A DNA stretch of 45,469 bases from Nocardiopsis xinjiangensis YIM 90004 (GCF_000341145.1 NZ_ANBE01000028.1:27717-73185), one strand, 5' to 3'; counted from the stretch's first letter, positions 27,352 to 37,926 are shown. The notes: a model not told the origin generated them from the letters alone. A program made the numbers and translations.

Positions 27352-28569
27352 CTATCCGGTCAGACGTTCAATCACCAGATCCCAGACCCGGTCGGCGAGG
27401 TCCTCCTTGGGCCCGTTGGGCACCTCGGTCGCCGAACCGCCGGTGCCGAGGATCACGGCCTGGTTGTCGTCGGTACCGAACGCACGCCCCTGGCCGACCT
27501 GATTGACCACGAGCAGGTCGCACCCCTTGCGTTCGAGCTTGGCGCGGCCGTTGGCGACCACGTCGTCGGTCTCGGCCGCAAAACCCACCACGGTCTGGCC
27601 CGGGGCCCGTTCGGGACGGGTCCGCACCAGCTCCGCGAGGATGTCGGGGTTCTCGGTGAGTTCGATCGGGGCCGGTTCCCCACCGGACTTCTTGATCTTG
27701 GACTCGACGCTGTTGCTCGGTCGGAAGTCGGCCACGGCCGCGGCCATGACGACCGCGTCGGCGGCCAGCCGTCGTTCCTGCACGGCATCGGCGAGTTCGA
27801 CCGCCGACGTGACGGGAACCACCTCGACCCCGGCCGGGTCGGGCAGCGAGACGTTGGCGGCGATGAGCGTGACCCGGGCGCCCCGGGCGGCAGCGGTGCG
27901 GGCGAGCGCGTACCCCTGCTTGCCGGAGGAGTGGTTACCGATGAATCTGACGGGGTCGAGGGCCTCGCGGGTGCCTCCGGCGGAGATGAGGATCCGGCGC
28001 CCGGCCAGATCCTGGCGGCCGTCGCCCCGGCGCAGGGCCAGGCGTGCGGCCTCGTAGAGTTCGACCGGGTCGGGCAGGCGGCCGCGTCCGCTGTCGGAGC
28101 CGGTGAGGCGTCCCTCGTCCGGGTCCAGGACGAGGGCGCCGCGGGAGCGCAGGGTCGCCACGTTCGCCCGGGTAGCAGGGTGTTCCCACATCTCGGTGTG
28201 CATCGCGGGCGCGAACACGACCGGACATCGGGCGGTCAACAGGGTGTTGGTCAGCAGGTCGTCGGCGAGGCCGGCTGCGGCCTTGGCCAGGATGTTGGCC
28301 GTGGCGGGGGCCACGAACACCAGGTCGGCCGATTGTCCGATCCGTACGTGGGGGACCTCGTGGACCCGGTCCCACACACCGGTCTCGACCGGTTGCCCGG
28401 ACAGGGCGGCCCATGTCGGTTCTCCGATGAAGCGCAGGGCCTCGCCGGTGGGGACGACCCGCACCCGGTGGCCCGACTCGGTCAGCCGTCTCAGCAGCTC
28501 GCACACCTTGTAGGCGGCGATGCCACCCCCGACTCCGAGGACCACCTGGGGAATGTCTCTGTCATTCAC
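27352..28569 (-). CDS. coaBC: Bifunctional phosphopantothenoylcysteine decarboxylase / phosphopantothenate-cysteine ligase
   Basis: Carries out two consecutive steps of coenzyme A synthesis. 405 residues. The N-terminal FMN-dependent CoaC half (1 to about 185) has GVGGGIAAYKVCELLRRL, the His region VPHVRIGQSADLVFVAPATA and APAMHTEMWEHPATRAN. The C-terminal CoaB half has ILISAGGTREALDPVRFIGN, NHSSGKQGYALA and VVMAAAVADFRPSN. GTG at 28569 is used although no ribosome site is visible. The start lies only 16 bases beyond a perfect 42-bp palindrome that separates it from rpoZ. Confidence 0.95.
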   Translation of the reverse strand: MNDRDIPQVVLGVGGGIAAYKVCELLRRLTESGHRVRVVPTGEALRFIGEPTWAALSGQPVETGVWDRVHEVPHVRIGQSADLVFVAPATANILAKAAAGLADDLLTNTLLTARCPVVFAPAMHTEMWEHPATRANVATLRSRGALVLDPDEGRLTGSDSGRGRLPDPVELYEAARLALRRGDGRQDLAGRRILISAGGTREALDPVRFIGNHSSGKQGYALARTAAARGARVTLIAANVSLPDPAGVEVVPVTSAVELADAVQERRLAADAVVMAAAVADFRPSNSVESKIKKSGGEPAPIELTENPDILAELVRTRPERAPGQTVVGFAAETDDVVANGRAKLERKGCDLLVVNQVGQGRAFGTDDNQAVILGTGGSATEVPNGPKEDLADRVWDLVIERLTG

Positions 28570-28585
28570 TCAAGGAGTTCTACCA

Positions 28586-28627
28586 GGCGTGCCGTGCTGC
28601 CCCGGCGCCGGGGCAGCACGGCACGCC
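28586..28627. terminator. Perfect 42-bp palindrome between rpoZ and coaBC
   Basis: Two 21-bp arms meet without a spacer at 28606/28607. It lies 44 bases after the rpoZ stop and 16 bases before the coaBC start. It could fold into a very stable hairpin. Whether it terminates, attenuates or stabilises the transcript is unknown; there is no U-tract. Confidence 0.7.
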
Positions 28628-28671
28628 GATGGAGATCTCCAGGACCTCGGCGGTCACCCGCCGGAGGTCTC

Positions 28672-28938
28672 TCAGGTGCCCTCGTAGGGCTCGGCGGTCA
28701 GCAGCCCGGAGCGGACCTCGCGCAGAGCGATGGACAGGGACTTCTCCTGGACCTGTGTCTCGACCAGCGGGCCGACGTACTCCAGCAGGCCCTCGCCGAG
28801 CTGAGCGTAGTAGGCGTTGATCTGGCGGGCCCGCTTGGAGGCCATGGTGACCAGGCTGTACTTGCTGTCGACGCACTCCAGCAGGTCGTCGATCGGCGGG
28901 TTGGTGATGCCTTCGGCGACGGGCTCGGTACCAGCCAC
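28672..28938 (-). CDS. rpoZ: RNA polymerase omega subunit
   Basis: Omega helps assemble beta' into RNA polymerase. 88 residues from GTG at 28938 (product [20 protein letters not shown]), matching actinobacterial omega length. The core [20 protein letters not shown] and the tail [18 protein letters not shown] are well conserved. The frame is open much further upstream, but that part overlaps gmk in another frame and is not coding. It follows gmk by about 100 bases in the order mihF-gmk-rpoZ-coaBC. Confidence 0.95.
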   Translation of the reverse strand: MAGTEPVAEGITNPPIDDLLECVDSKYSLVTMASKRARQINAYYAQLGEGLLEYVGPLVETQVQEKSLSIALREVRSGLLTAEPYEGT

Positions 28939-29042
28939 TTCGAATACCCCCAGGGACGGTCTCCGGCTCGTCGAAAGCCGCGAGGTGGATGATTGGGACT
29001 CGGGCGGCGCCGTACGGCGTTCCGCGGGGACACGCCCCGCTA

Positions 29043-29633
29043 TCACACCTTGGGCGCGCTCATCAACGCTAGCAGTTCGCCGCACACGTCTTGAACCGAT
29101 GTGTTGACGAGAGTGGTGTCGAACTCCTTCTCCGCGGCGAGCTCGACCTTGGCGACCTCCAGACGGCGCTGGACGACCTCTTCCACCTCGGTGCCGCGAC
29201 CGGTGAGGCGGCGCACCAGCTCGTCCCAGGAGGGCGGGGCGAGGAAGACGTGCAGTGCCTCGGGCATGGTCTCGCGGATCTGGCGGGCGCCCTGGAGCTC
29301 GATCTCCAGCAGCACCGGCAGTCCGGCGGTCAGCCGGGCCTGGACGGGCGCACGCGGGGTGCCGTAGCGGTTGCCGGCGAACTGGGCCCACTCCAGGAGC
29401 TGGTCCTGGGCGATGAGCTCGTCGAACTCCTCGTCGCTGACGAAGTGGTACTGGACCCCGTCCTCCTCACCCGGCCGGGGTCGGCGCGTGGTCACCGAGA
29501 CCGACAGCCACACGTCGGGGTGCTCCCGGCGCAGGCTCGCCACGACGGTGCTCTTGCCCACCCCGGAGGGGCCGGACAGGACGATGAGCCGTTTCTCGGC
29601 CTGGTGGAACTGGGCTCCGGGCTCAGCAGACAT
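29043..29633 (-). CDS. gmk: Guanylate kinase
   Basis: Phosphorylates GMP to GDP with ATP. The P-loop is [12 protein letters not shown]; the GMP-binding segment is [21 protein letters not shown], shown here as [19 protein letters not shown]; the lid region is [23 protein letters not shown] at 29633 ([15 protein letters not shown]) gives 196 residues and has GGAAG 11 bases upstream; ATG at 29651 would add six residues and is an alternative. It sits between mihF and rpoZ, an order I recall in most actinomycetes. Confidence 0.95.
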   Translation of the reverse strand: MSAEPGAQFHQAEKRLIVLSGPSGVGKSTVVASLRREHPDVWLSVSVTTRRPRPGEEDGVQYHFVSDEEFDELIAQDQLLEWAQFAGNRYGTPRAPVQARLTAGLPVLLEIELQGARQIRETMPEALHVFLAPPSWDELVRRLTGRGTEVEEVVQRRLEVAKVELAAEKEFDTTLVNTSVQDVCGELLALMSAPKV

Positions 29634-29831
29634 GTGTGTTCGGGCTTCCATTCGCTGTGCGCCGCCGTGCGGGCCGCGGGGCCGTCCGCGGCCCGGCCGC
29701 CGCCCCGCGCGGCGGATGTGCGGGACCTCCGCGTGCGATTGCGGGAAGCTCCAGTTATACCACCGCACACGAACGCGCCCGCCCGCGTCCGTGGGGAGAC
29801 GCGGGCGGGCGGTCAGCGGTGTTCGGGGGAT

Positions 29832-30155
29832 CTACTTGGTGAGGTCTCCGAACTCCTCTTCCAGTGCGGCGCGCTGGTTGGTGCCCAGGCCACGCACACG
29901 GCGCGACTCGGCGATGTTGAGCCGCTCCATGATCTGCTTCGCACGGACCTTGCCGACACCGGGAAGGGACTCGAGCAGCGCCGAGACCTTCATCTTGCCG
30001 ATGACGTCGTCCTTGAGGCCTTCGGAGAGTACCTCGGACAGCGAGACACCGCCGTTCTTCAGCTTGTTTTTGACCTCTGCGCGCTCTTTTCTGGCCTTGG
30101 CGGCCTTCTCGAGAGCCGCATGCCGCTGCTCGGGTGTGAGGGGAGGAAGGGCCAC
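29832..30155 (-). CDS. mihF: Actinobacterial integration host factor
   Basis: A small nucleoid-associated protein, unrelated in sequence to enteric IHF, that binds and bends DNA. 107 residues from GTG at 30155, with GAGGTGA seven bases upstream. The basic N-terminal helix (EKAAKARKERAEVKNKLKN) and the helix-two-turn-helix part LLESLPGVGKVRAKQIMERL, then SRRVRGLGTNQRAALEEEF, are typical. It precedes gmk and is the first gene of the mihF-gmk-rpoZ-coaBC unit. Confidence 0.95.
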   Translation of the reverse strand: MALPPLTPEQRHAALEKAAKARKERAEVKNKLKNGGVSLSEVLSEGLKDDVIGKMKVSALLESLPGVGKVRAKQIMERLNIAESRRVRGLGTNQRAALEEEFGDLTK

Positions 30156-30523
30156 GCCGGGTCACCTCGGATTTCTACTCGTGTGTAGAGGGCGGACGCC
30201 TGCGCAAGTTAGTAGGTCTGACCCCCGTTAGGCAACGTAAAGTGCCCTTTCAGGGGCTATTTCATCGAACCAACTACACGGAGTCACAGCGCCATTGCCC
30301 TCGGAAGCAAAAGTTGGGACTTTGGTCCTGGTTGAGTAGAGCACAGGACCTGCCACCAGGAATGGTCACCCAGCGGTGATGCGGGTCACCCACAGCGGCC
30401 GAGATCGAATTTTGGACACATGCAATAGCCGTCATTGTTGAGCCATAATTTTGAATGAAGAGTCCGCTGCTGCAGTCCGGCTACCGGACCCGACGATTCC
30501 ACCGCCGAGCCCGGCACCGGACC
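30156..30523. other. 368-bp comparatively AT-rich gap between pyrF and mihF
   Basis: No gene seen. It holds the mihF promoter, a CRP-like GGTGA-N6-TCACC palindrome (30375-30390), a repeated GGTCACCC, and a 6-bp hairpin GTCCGG-cta-CCGGAC (30475-30489) past the pyrF stop that may end the pyr transcript. Base composition is lower in G+C than the surroundings. Confidence 0.5.
30206..30235 (-). promoter_or_regulatory. mihF promoter
   Basis: -35 TTGCCT (30235-30230) and -10 TAACTT (30211-30206), spaced by 18, would start transcription about 44 nt before the mihF GTG. Confidence 0.5.
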
Positions 30524-31231
30524 CTAGACACGGACACCGGCGCGCCGGATCGTTGCCGCGATGGAAGCGGCCGCCGCGCCGGGATCCGATGCCCCGGTGA
30601 TGGGCCGTCCGATGACCAGAAGGTCCGCGCCCGCATCGATGGCCTCCTCGGGGGTGGCCACCCGCGACTGATCACCCCTGTCCGCCCCCGCCGGGCGCAC
30701 ACCCGGCGTGATGAGGGTGATGTCGGGTCCCACCTCCGAACGGACCATGGCCGCCTCCTGAGGCGAACACACCAGGGCCCGGGCACCCGCTTCCACCGAC
30801 AGCACCGCCAGGCGACGGACCGCGTCCCGGGCCGGGCCGAGCAGCCCCACCTGCTCCAGCTCGGCCTCGTCCATCGACGTCAGTACCGTCACCCCGGTGA
30901 CCCGGGTCTCCGGCGCCGCCTCGACCGCGGCCCTGACCATGTCGGACCCGCCACTGGCGTGCACGGTCAGGTAGGAGGGTTTGAGGCCCGCGACGCTGCG
31001 CGCCGCCCCCGCCACGGTGGCGGGGATGTCGTGCAGCTTCAGGTCGAGGAAGACCCCGACCCGGTTGGCCCCCCGTACCGTGCTGACGACCTCCGGGCCG
31101 TAGCGCAAGTACAGTTCCAGCCCCACCTTGATCGTGCTCACGTGCGGTGCGACCGCAGAGGCCCAAGTGGCCGCCGTCTCGATCTCCTTGGCGTCGATCG
31201 CGACGGCGATGGGCGCTGGGGATGCGGTCAT
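30524..31231 (-). CDS. pyrF: Orotidine-5'-phosphate decarboxylase
   Basis: Last step of UMP synthesis. 235 residues from ATG at 31231 with GGAG eight bases upstream. The catalytic D-x-K-x-x-D-I motif is [14 protein letters not shown]; the substrate loop region is [20 protein letters not shown] and the phosphate site is [14 protein letters not shown]. This is the short class like that of Bacillus and Streptomyces. It is the last gene of the pyr operon, separated from pyrD by about 220 bases that contain a 9-bp hairpin. Confidence 0.96.
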   Translation of the reverse strand: MTASPAPIAVAIDAKEIETAATWASAVAPHVSTIKVGLELYLRYGPEVVSTVRGANRVGVFLDLKLHDIPATVAGAARSVAGLKPSYLTVHASGGSDMVRAAVEAAPETRVTGVTVLTSMDEAELEQVGLLGPARDAVRRLAVLSVEAGARALVCSPQEAAMVRSEVGPDITLITPGVRPAGADRGDQSRVATPEEAIDAGADLLVIGRPITGASDPGAAAASIAATIRRAGVRV

Positions 31232-31327
31232 GTCGGTTTCTCCAATCGTGTGCCACCGACCCCGCGGTCGGCGCGGCACCACCCCGGGCCCACACGACGA
31301 CCCGGGACGGTGCACGGTCACTGTCAT

Positions 31328-31350
31328 GTGCACACCACCGAGGTGTGCAC
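31328..31350. other. Intercistronic hairpin between pyrD and pyrF
   Basis: A perfect 9-bp stem, GTGCACACC/GGTGTGCAC, with loop accga lies about 100 bases before the pyrF start. It may modulate readthrough or RNA decay. Confidence 0.5.
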
Positions 31351-31453
31351 TTCCCCGGGCGGACGGCTTCATGCCCCTGATCCGGGACCGGTTCGGACAC
31401 GTTCTGCGCGCCCCGCGCCACCTGCGACGACGGCCCACCGGTGCGTCGACGCG

Positions 31454-32395
31454 TCAGCCCCGGGGACCGGTCCGGTGGGCCGCTCCCACCAGGTCCGCGG
31501 CTCGTGTGAAACCGCGGACCTCCAGAGCCTCGGTGAACTCGCGCAACACCCGCGCCCCCGCCGAGGGGTCGGAGAAGTTGACGGTGCCCACGGCCACTGC
31601 ACTGGCCCCGGCCGCCATGAACTCCAGGGCGTCCTCCCCGGTACGCACACCGCCCATACCGATGATCGGGACCTCGGGCAGGGCCTCGTGCACGCGGTAG
31701 ACACAGCCGACCGCGATGGGGCGCACGGCGGGCCCGGACAGCCCTCCCAGGCCTCCGGCCACCGCAGGACGCAGGGTCCGGGTGTCCACGGCCATACCGC
31801 GCAGTGTGTTGATCATCGAGAGCCCGTCGGCCCCGGCGTCGACGCAGGCACCTGCGAGCTCCACGACGTCGGGGACGTCCCCGGCGAGTTTGGCCAGGAC
31901 CGGCAGTTCCGAGCGGGCCTGGGAGCGGACCGTCTCCAGGACCTCCTCGGCGCGCTCGGGGTCGTCGGCGAACGTGCGGCCCGAAGAACTCGCCGGGTCG
32001 GGACAGGACAGGTTGACCTCGACCGCGCTGACGCCCTCGGCCTCCGACAGGCGCCGGGCGAGCTCGCCGAACTCGGCCACCCCGGCCCCGGCCACGGAGA
32101 CGATCGCGCGCCCGCCCCGCGAGCACAGCCACGGCAGGTCACGCTGCAACAGCACGTCCAGCCCCGGACCCTGCATCCCCGTCGTCGAGAGCATGCCGCT
32201 GGGCGTCTCGGCCATCCGGGGCGCGGGTCTGCCCGCGTGCGGTTCCAGCATCACCGACTTGGTCGTCACAGCCCCGAGGGAGGAGATGTCGAAGAACTGG
32301 GCGAGCTCACGGCCCGCTCCCGCGCATCCGGCGGCGGTCACCACGGGGTTGGGCAGCTCCAGGGCGCCCACCCGGGTCCTGAGGGTTGCGTTCAA
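31454..32395 (-). CDS. pyrD: Dihydroorotate dehydrogenase, class 1B catalytic subunit
   Basis: Oxidises dihydroorotate to orotate with FMN. 313 residues from TTG at 32395 (product LNATLRTRVGALELPNP), 37 bases after pyrK; the frame stays open further into pyrK but without family resemblance. Motifs are VVTAAGCAGAGRELAQFFD, AVEVNLSCPDPASSSG with the catalytic Cys typical of class 1, VLAKLAGDVPDVVELA, and the FMN-phosphate site IIGMGGVRTGEDALEFMAAG. Pairing with PyrK next door supports the NAD-linked 1B type. Confidence 0.95.
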   Translation of the reverse strand: MNATLRTRVGALELPNPVVTAAGCAGAGRELAQFFDISSLGAVTTKSVMLEPHAGRPAPRMAETPSGMLSTTGMQGPGLDVLLQRDLPWLCSRGGRAIVSVAGAGVAEFGELARRLSEAEGVSAVEVNLSCPDPASSSGRTFADDPERAEEVLETVRSQARSELPVLAKLAGDVPDVVELAGACVDAGADGLSMINTLRGMAVDTRTLRPAVAGGLGGLSGPAVRPIAVGCVYRVHEALPEVPIIGMGGVRTGEDALEFMAAGASAVAVGTVNFSDPSAGARVLREFTEALEVRGFTRAADLVGAAHRTGPRG

Positions 32396-32432
32396 GGTCC
32401 TACTCGTCGGGTCGTGCGTCGTGTTGTGGAAA

Positions 32433-33329
32433 TCAGGCGATGTCGCGGTCCTGTTCGACACCGCGCCCGCCGGCGCCCTTCCAACCGGGGGCTCCCAGGG
32501 CATCGAAGGGGATGGAGCCGACGTCGTCGAAACGCACCCGTTCACCGCGGAAGACCGGTCCGTCCACACACGAGCGCACCATGCGGGTGATTCCGTCCCC
32601 GCCCACGACGGGGATCACACACGTCATACAGATGCCGGTGCCGCAGGCCATGGTCTCCTCCACCGACACCTGTACCGGCAGGTCGTGGTTCTCGGCCACC
32701 GCGGTGACCGACCGGAGCATCGGCATGGGACCGCACGCATAGACCGCGTCGGACCGGCCCTCCCGCACCACCGTGCCCAAGACGTCGGTGACACGGCCGC
32801 GTGTGCCGAAGGACCCGTCGTCGGTGGTGAAGGTGGCGGTCTCCGCCAGGCGTCTGGCGGTGATGGCGTTGAGCACACCGTCGGCCGAGGCGGCCCCCAG
32901 GACGAAGTCGACCCGGCAACCGCGCCGGCGCAGCGACTGCGCCAGCGGGAACAGCGGAGCTGCACCGGAACCGCCGCCCACGAGCACGCAGTTGACCGGG
33001 TCCCGCGGCAGCGGGAAAGGACGGCCGAGCGGGCCGACGAGGTCCAGCAGGTCACGGGACCGGCGCTCGGCCAGCCAGGCCGTCCCGGTGCCCTCCACCG
33101 AGAAGAGGAACTCGATGGTGCCGCCGTAGTCGGCTTTGACGTCGTGTACGGCGAAGGGACGGCGCAGCAGGGTGCTGGAGTGGTCCCCGCCCACCCCGAC
33201 GGAGACGAACTGGCCCGAGCGGAAACGTTCCGCGACCCCCGGGGCGACGACGGTGATGGCGACGTAGGCGTCGACCCTGCGCACGTTCAGCACGGGGCAC
33301 CTGATCTGCACCGGTCCGTTGTCGCTCAT
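32433..33329 (-). CDS. pyrK: Dihydroorotate dehydrogenase electron transfer subunit
   Basis: Carries electrons from PyrD to NAD through FAD and a 2Fe-2S cluster. 298 residues from ATG at 33329. The FAD-binding region contains LLRRPFAVHDVKADYGG, the NAD-binding part VGGGSGAAPLFPLAQSLRRR, and the cluster motif ETMACGTGICMTCVIPV gives C-x4-C-x2-C, with a fourth Cys in MVRSCVDG. It sits between carB and pyrD. The start is not supported by a close ribosome site. Confidence 0.93.
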   Translation of the reverse strand: MSDNGPVQIRCPVLNVRRVDAYVAITVVAPGVAERFRSGQFVSVGVGGDHSSTLLRRPFAVHDVKADYGGTIEFLFSVEGTGTAWLAERRSRDLLDLVGPLGRPFPLPRDPVNCVLVGGGSGAAPLFPLAQSLRRRGCRVDFVLGAASADGVLNAITARRLAETATFTTDDGSFGTRGRVTDVLGTVVREGRSDAVYACGPMPMLRSVTAVAENHDLPVQVSVEETMACGTGICMTCVIPVVGGDGITRMVRSCVDGPVFRGERVRFDDVGSIPFDALGAPGWKGAGGRGVEQDRDIA

Positions 33330-33447
33330 GTTCGGGTCGGGGCCTTCCCTGTGGTCGTGCAGGTGGTCACGGGCGGTCGTCGCGGCCGGCACACGCCGGT
33401 CCGGGCGATCCCTCACAGGGTAGAGGCCCTGACCCGAGGAGCGCGTC

Positions 33448-36400
33448 TCAGGCCTTGAGGGCCTCACGTCCGGCGTGGAGGACCGCGGCGTGCTCCTGGA
33501 GGGAGCGCACGCCCACATCACCGCGCACACGGGCCTCGATGGCCTGGACGGCGGCGGCGAGCCCCTGCGCCGTGGTGACGCTGGGGACGTTGCGCACCAC
33601 CGCGGCGGTGCGGATCTCGTACCCGTCCAGACGCGGCCCGGCCTGTCCGGCGCTGCCGAAGGGGGTGTTGACGGTGAGGGCGACCTCGCCGTCGTGGATG
33701 AGCTGCACGATGGTGGGCTCGCCCTCGGGACCGGGACCGGCGCTGTGCTTGCGCACGACCGTGGCATGCACACCGTTGCGCCGCAGCACCATCGCGGTGC
33801 CCTCGGTGGCCAGGATCTCCAGCCCCAGGTCGGCCAGGCGCTTGACCGGGAAGATCATCGAACGCTTGTCCCGGTTGGCGACGGAGACGAACACTTTGCC
33901 CTGGGTGGGCAAGGAGCTGTTCACCGCGAGCTGGGACTTGGCGTAGGCGGCGCCGAACTCCACGTCCAGGCCCATGACCTCACCGGTGGAGCGCATCTCG
34001 GGGCCGAGAATGGTGTCGACGCCCTCACCCTTCTTGTCGATGAACCGGTTGAAGGGCAGCACGGCCTCCTTCACCGACACCGGGGCGTCCACGGGCAGGT
34101 CCCCGCCGTCGCCGGTGGCCGGGAGCATGCCCTCGCTCCGCAGTTCGGCGACGGTGGCGCCGGCCATGATGCGCGCCGCCGCCTTGGCCAGCGGCACCGC
34201 GGTGGCCTTGGACACGAACGGCACGGTCCGGGAGGCGCGCGGGTTGGCCTCGATGACGTTGAGCACACCCGAGGAGAGCGCGTACTGGACGTTGAGGAGG
34301 CCCCGCACCCCGGTGCCGCGTGCGATGGCTTCCGTGGAGTTGCGGATCCGCTCGATGTCCTCACTGCCCAGGGTGACCGAGGGCAGGGAGCAGGCGGAGT
34401 CGCCGGAGTGGATCCCGGCCTCCTCGATGTGCTCCATGACACCGCCGAGGTAGAGGTCGTGTCCGTCGTAGAGGGCGTCGACGTCGATCTCGATGGCGTC
34501 GTCGAGGAAACGGTCGATCAGGACCGGGTGCTCGGGGCTGACCTCGGCGTTGCGCTGGATGTAGTCGGCGAGCATGGCCTCGCTGTAGACGATCTCCATG
34601 CCGCGTCCGCCGAGCACGTAGGAGGGACGGACCATGACCGGGTAGCCGATCTCGTCGGCGGCGGTCTTGGCCTGCTCGAAGGAGTGGCCGGTTCCGTACT
34701 TGGGCGCGGGCAGGCCGGCCTGGTCCAGGACCTGGCCGAACTCGCCGCGGTCCTCGGCCAGGTCGATGGCCTCGGGGCTGGTGCCGATGATGGGTACCCC
34801 GGCCTCCTTGAGTTCGCGGGCCAGCCCGAGCGGGGTCTGGCCGCCCAGCTGGACGATGACCCCGACGACCGGTCCGGCGGCCTGCTCGGCGCGCACGACC
34901 TCCAGGACGTCCTCCAGGGTGAGGGGCTCGAAGTAGAGCCGGTCGCTGGTGTCGTAGTCGGTGGAGACCGTCTCGGGGTTGCAGTTGACCATGACGGTCT
35001 CGTAGCCGGCGTCCGAGAGGGCGAAGGAGGCGTGCACGCAGGAGTAGTCGAACTCCACCCCCTGGCCGATGCGGTTGGGGCCCGATCCCAGGATGATGAT
35101 CTTCGGCTTGTCGCCGGCCGGGACCTCGGTCTCCTCGTCGTAGCTGGAGTAGAGGTAGGGGGTCCGTGCGGCGAACTCGGCGGCACAGGTGTCCACGGTC
35201 AGGTAGACGGGGTGCAGGCCCAGGGCGTGGCGCAGTTCGCGCACCACGGCCTCGCTCTTGCCGGTGATCTCTCCGATCTGGAGGTCGGAGAAGCCCAGTT
35301 CCTTGGCCTCGCGCAGCCGGGACACGTCGAGCTTGGGTGCCCGGGCGAGGACCCGGGCGGCTTCCTCCAGACGCAGCATCTGGTCGAGGAACCACGGGTC
35401 GATGTGCGTGGCCTCGTGCAGCTCCCCCACCGTGGCCCCGGCTCGCAGGGCCTGCTGGACCTGGCGCAGGCGGATCTCGGTGGGAACCCTGGCCTTGTCC
35501 AGCAGCTCGTCCTTGTCTCCGGGTTCACCGGCCCAGGTCAGCCCCACGCCCTTCTTCTCCAGGGAACGCATGGCCTTCTGGAGGGCCTCGGGGAAGGAAC
35601 GGCCGATGGCCATGGCCTCACCGACCGACTTCATGGTGGTGGTGAGTTGGGGGTCGGCCCCGGGGAACTTCTCGAAGGCGAACCGGGGCACCTTGACCAC
35701 CACGTAGTCGAGCGTGGGCTCGAAACTGGCCGGGGTCTCCTGGGTGATGTCGTTGGGGATCTCGTCCAGGGTGTAGCCGACGGCGAGCTTGGCGGCGATC
35801 TTGGCGATCGGGAAACCGGTGGCCTTGGAGGCCAGCGCGGAGGAACGCGAGACCCGGGGGTTCATCTCGATGACGATGATGCGCCCGGTGGTGGGGTGCA
35901 CGGCGAACTGGATGTTGCAACCGCCGGTGTCGACGCCGACCTCGCGGATGACGGCGATACCGATGTCGCGCAGTTCCTGGTACTCGCGGTCGGTGAGGGT
36001 CATGGAGGGCGCGACGGTGATGGAGTCACCGGTGTGAACACCCATGGGGTCGAAGTTCTCGATGGAGCACACGACGACGACGTTGTCGTTGGCGTCGCGC
36101 ATCAGCTCCAGCTCGTACTCCTTCCAGCCGAGGATGGACTCCTCCAGGAGCACCTCGTTGGTCGGCGACAGGGCCAGGCCCTGGCCGGCGATGCGGCGCA
36201 GATCGTTCTCGTCGTGCGCGAATCCGGATCCGGCGCCACCCATGGTGAAGGAGGGGCGCACCACGACCGGGTAGTTCAGCTCCTCGGCCGCCTCCAGGCA
36301 CTCCTGGAGGGTGTGGCAGATGCGCGAGAGGGCGGACTGGCCGCCGACGCGCTCGACGATGCCCTTGAAGCTCTCCCGGTCCTCACCGGACTGGATGGCC

Positions 36401-36762
36401 TCGATGTTGGCGCCGATGAGCTCGACGCCGTACTTGTCGAGGATCCCGCTCTCGTGCAGGTCGACGGCGGCGTTGAGGGCGGTCTGCCCTCCCAGGGTCG
36501 GCAGGAGGGCGTCGGGGCGCTCCTTGGCGATGATCTTCTCGATCATCTCCGAGGTGATCGGCTCGACGTAGGTGGCGTCGGCGATCTCCGGGTCGGTCAT
36601 GATCGTGGCCGGGTTGGAATTGACCAACACGACCCGCAGGCCTTCGGCCTTGAGGACACGGCAGGCCTGGGTTCCCGAGTAGTCGAACTCGGCCGCCTGC
36701 CCGATCACGATCGGGCCGGAGCCGATCACGAGGACGGATGAAAGGTCACTACGGCGCGGCAT
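33448..36762 (-). CDS. carB: Carbamoyl-phosphate synthase large subunit
   Basis: Makes carbamoyl phosphate from bicarbonate, ammonia and two ATP for pyrimidines and arginine. 1104 residues: two homologous ATP-grasp halves (first about 1-550, second about 555-935) and a C-terminal MGS-like allosteric domain. Seen are [20 protein letters not shown] at the start, [20 protein letters not shown] at the second half, and AFSNPFSS-like ATP loops such as [15 protein letters not shown]. The C-terminal domain ([20 protein letters not shown]) is where UMP usually binds. It follows carA by 21 bases. Confidence 0.97.
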   Translation of the reverse strand: MPRRSDLSSVLVIGSGPIVIGQAAEFDYSGTQACRVLKAEGLRVVLVNSNPATIMTDPEIADATYVEPITSEMIEKIIAKERPDALLPTLGGQTALNAAVDLHESGILDKYGVELIGANIEAIQSGEDRESFKGIVERVGGQSALSRICHTLQECLEAAEELNYPVVVRPSFTMGGAGSGFAHDENDLRRIAGQGLALSPTNEVLLEESILGWKEYELELMRDANDNVVVVCSIENFDPMGVHTGDSITVAPSMTLTDREYQELRDIGIAVIREVGVDTGGCNIQFAVHPTTGRIIVIEMNPRVSRSSALASKATGFPIAKIAAKLAVGYTLDEIPNDITQETPASFEPTLDYVVVKVPRFAFEKFPGADPQLTTTMKSVGEAMAIGRSFPEALQKAMRSLEKKGVGLTWAGEPGDKDELLDKARVPTEIRLRQVQQALRAGATVGELHEATHIDPWFLDQMLRLEEAARVLARAPKLDVSRLREAKELGFSDLQIGEITGKSEAVVRELRHALGLHPVYLTVDTCAAEFAARTPYLYSSYDEETEVPAGDKPKIIILGSGPNRIGQGVEFDYSCVHASFALSDAGYETVMVNCNPETVSTDYDTSDRLYFEPLTLEDVLEVVRAEQAAGPVVGVIVQLGGQTPLGLARELKEAGVPIIGTSPEAIDLAEDRGEFGQVLDQAGLPAPKYGTGHSFEQAKTAADEIGYPVMVRPSYVLGGRGMEIVYSEAMLADYIQRNAEVSPEHPVLIDRFLDDAIEIDVDALYDGHDLYLGGVMEHIEEAGIHSGDSACSLPSVTLGSEDIERIRNSTEAIARGTGVRGLLNVQYALSSGVLNVIEANPRASRTVPFVSKATAVPLAKAAARIMAGATVAELRSEGMLPATGDGGDLPVDAPVSVKEAVLPFNRFIDKKGEGVDTILGPEMRSTGEVMGLDVEFGAAYAKSQLAVNSSLPTQGKVFVSVANRDKRSMIFPVKRLADLGLEILATEGTAMVLRRNGVHATVVRKHSAGPGPEGEPTIVQLIHDGEVALTVNTPFGSAGQAGPRLDGYEIRTAAVVRNVPSVTTAQGLAAAVQAIEARVRGDVGVRSLQEHAAVLHAGREALKA

Positions 36763-36783
36763 GCTCTTGATTCCTCTTGATCG

Positions 36784-37926
36784 CTACTTGGCAGCCGGAG
36801 CAGGCTGGGCGGACATCAGGTCGACGAACTCGTCGAAGAGTTCGGCCGCGTCGTGGGGGCCCGCGGCGGCCTCCGGGTGGAACTGGACGCTGAACGCGGG
36901 CCGGTCCAGCAGCCGCAGGCCCTCGACGACCTGGTCGTTGAGGCCGATGTGGCTGACCTCGGCCCGGCCGTGGTCGGTGTCGAAGGGCTCCTCGAGCGGA
37001 GCGTCCACGGCGAATCCGTGGTTCTGGCTGGTGATGGCGACGCGTCCGCTGCGGGTGTCGCGTACCGGCTGGTTGACGCCGCGGTGTCCGAAGGTGAGCT
37101 TGTAGGTGCCCAGACCCAGGGCACGGCCCAGGATCTGGTTGCCGAAGCAGATGCCGAACAGCGGCTTCCCGGCCTCGAGGACACCGCGCACGGCGGCGAC
37201 GGGGGCGTCCGCGGTGGCGGGGTCGCCGGGACCGTTGCTGAAGAAGACCCCGTCCGGGTCCAGGGCGAGGATCTCCTCGGCGGTGGCGCCGGCGGGCAGA
37301 ACGGTGACCTTGCAACCGCGTTCGGTCAGGCGCTGAGGTGTCATGGCCTTGATGCCGAGGTCGACGGCGGCGACGTGGTGGCGGACCTCCACACCTTCGG
37401 GAGGCAGGACCTCGTAGGTGTGGTCGGTGCTGACCTCGGCGGCCAGGTCGGAACCGGCCATGGTGGGCTGCTCGAGGATGCGGGCGAGCAGTTTCTGCGG
37501 GTCGGTCTCCACCGTGCTGATGGCTGCGCGCATGGCCCCGCGGTCGCGCAGGTGGCGGGTGAGGGCGCGAGTGCCCTTGAGGGCGATGCCGACCACGTTC
37601 TGATCGCGCATCTCGTCGTCCAAGGTGCGCTGGGAACGCCAGCTGGAGGTGAGGCGGGAGGGTTCGCGGACCACATAACCGGCGACCCAGATGCGAGCGG
37701 ACTCGGGGTCGTCGTCGTTGACGCCGGTGTTGCCGATGTGCGGGGAGGTCATCGCCACGATCTGGCGGTGGTAGGAGGGGTCGGTGAGGGTCTCCTGGTA
37801 GCCGGTCATACCGGTGTTGAAGACGGCCTCACCGAAGGTCTCGCCGCCGGCACCGAACGAGCGGCCGTGGAAGACCCGGCCGTCCTCGAGTACCAGGATC
37901 GCGGGTCCGCCCGTTTCCTCGGACAC
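36784..37926 (-). CDS. carA: Carbamoyl-phosphate synthase small subunit
   Basis: The glutaminase subunit that feeds ammonia to CarB. 380 residues. The N-terminal domain starts [18 protein letters not shown]; the class I amidotransferase domain has the nucleophile Cys in [16 protein letters not shown] and the His-Glu pair in [16 protein letters not shown] at 37926 has GAGGAGG five bases upstream and gives the usual length. An upstream ATG at 37980 overlaps the pyrC stop as ATGA and would add 18 residues; I prefer the GTG. Confidence 0.96.
   Translation of the reverse strand: MSEETGGPAILVLEDGRVFHGRSFGAGGETFGEAVFNTGMTGYQETLTDPSYHRQIVAMTSPHIGNTGVNDDDPESARIWVAGYVVREPSRLTSSWRSQRTLDDEMRDQNVVGIALKGTRALTRHLRDRGAMRAAISTVETDPQKLLARILEQPTMAGSDLAAEVSTDHTYEVLPPEGVEVRHHVAAVDLGIKAMTPQRLTERGCKVTVLPAGATAEEILALDPDGVFFSNGPGDPATADAPVAAVRGVLEAGKPLFGICFGNQILGRALGLGTYKLTFGHRGVNQPVRDTRSGRVAITSQNHGFAVDAPLEEPFDTDHGRAEVSHIGLNDQVVEGLRLLDRPAFSVQFHPEAAAGPHDAAELFDEFVDLMSAQPAPAAK

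Noticed and set aside
33475-36741. A 1088-codon open frame on the plus strand
   Set aside because: Shadow of carB; the composition is a mirror of the real gene and no domain is recognisable.
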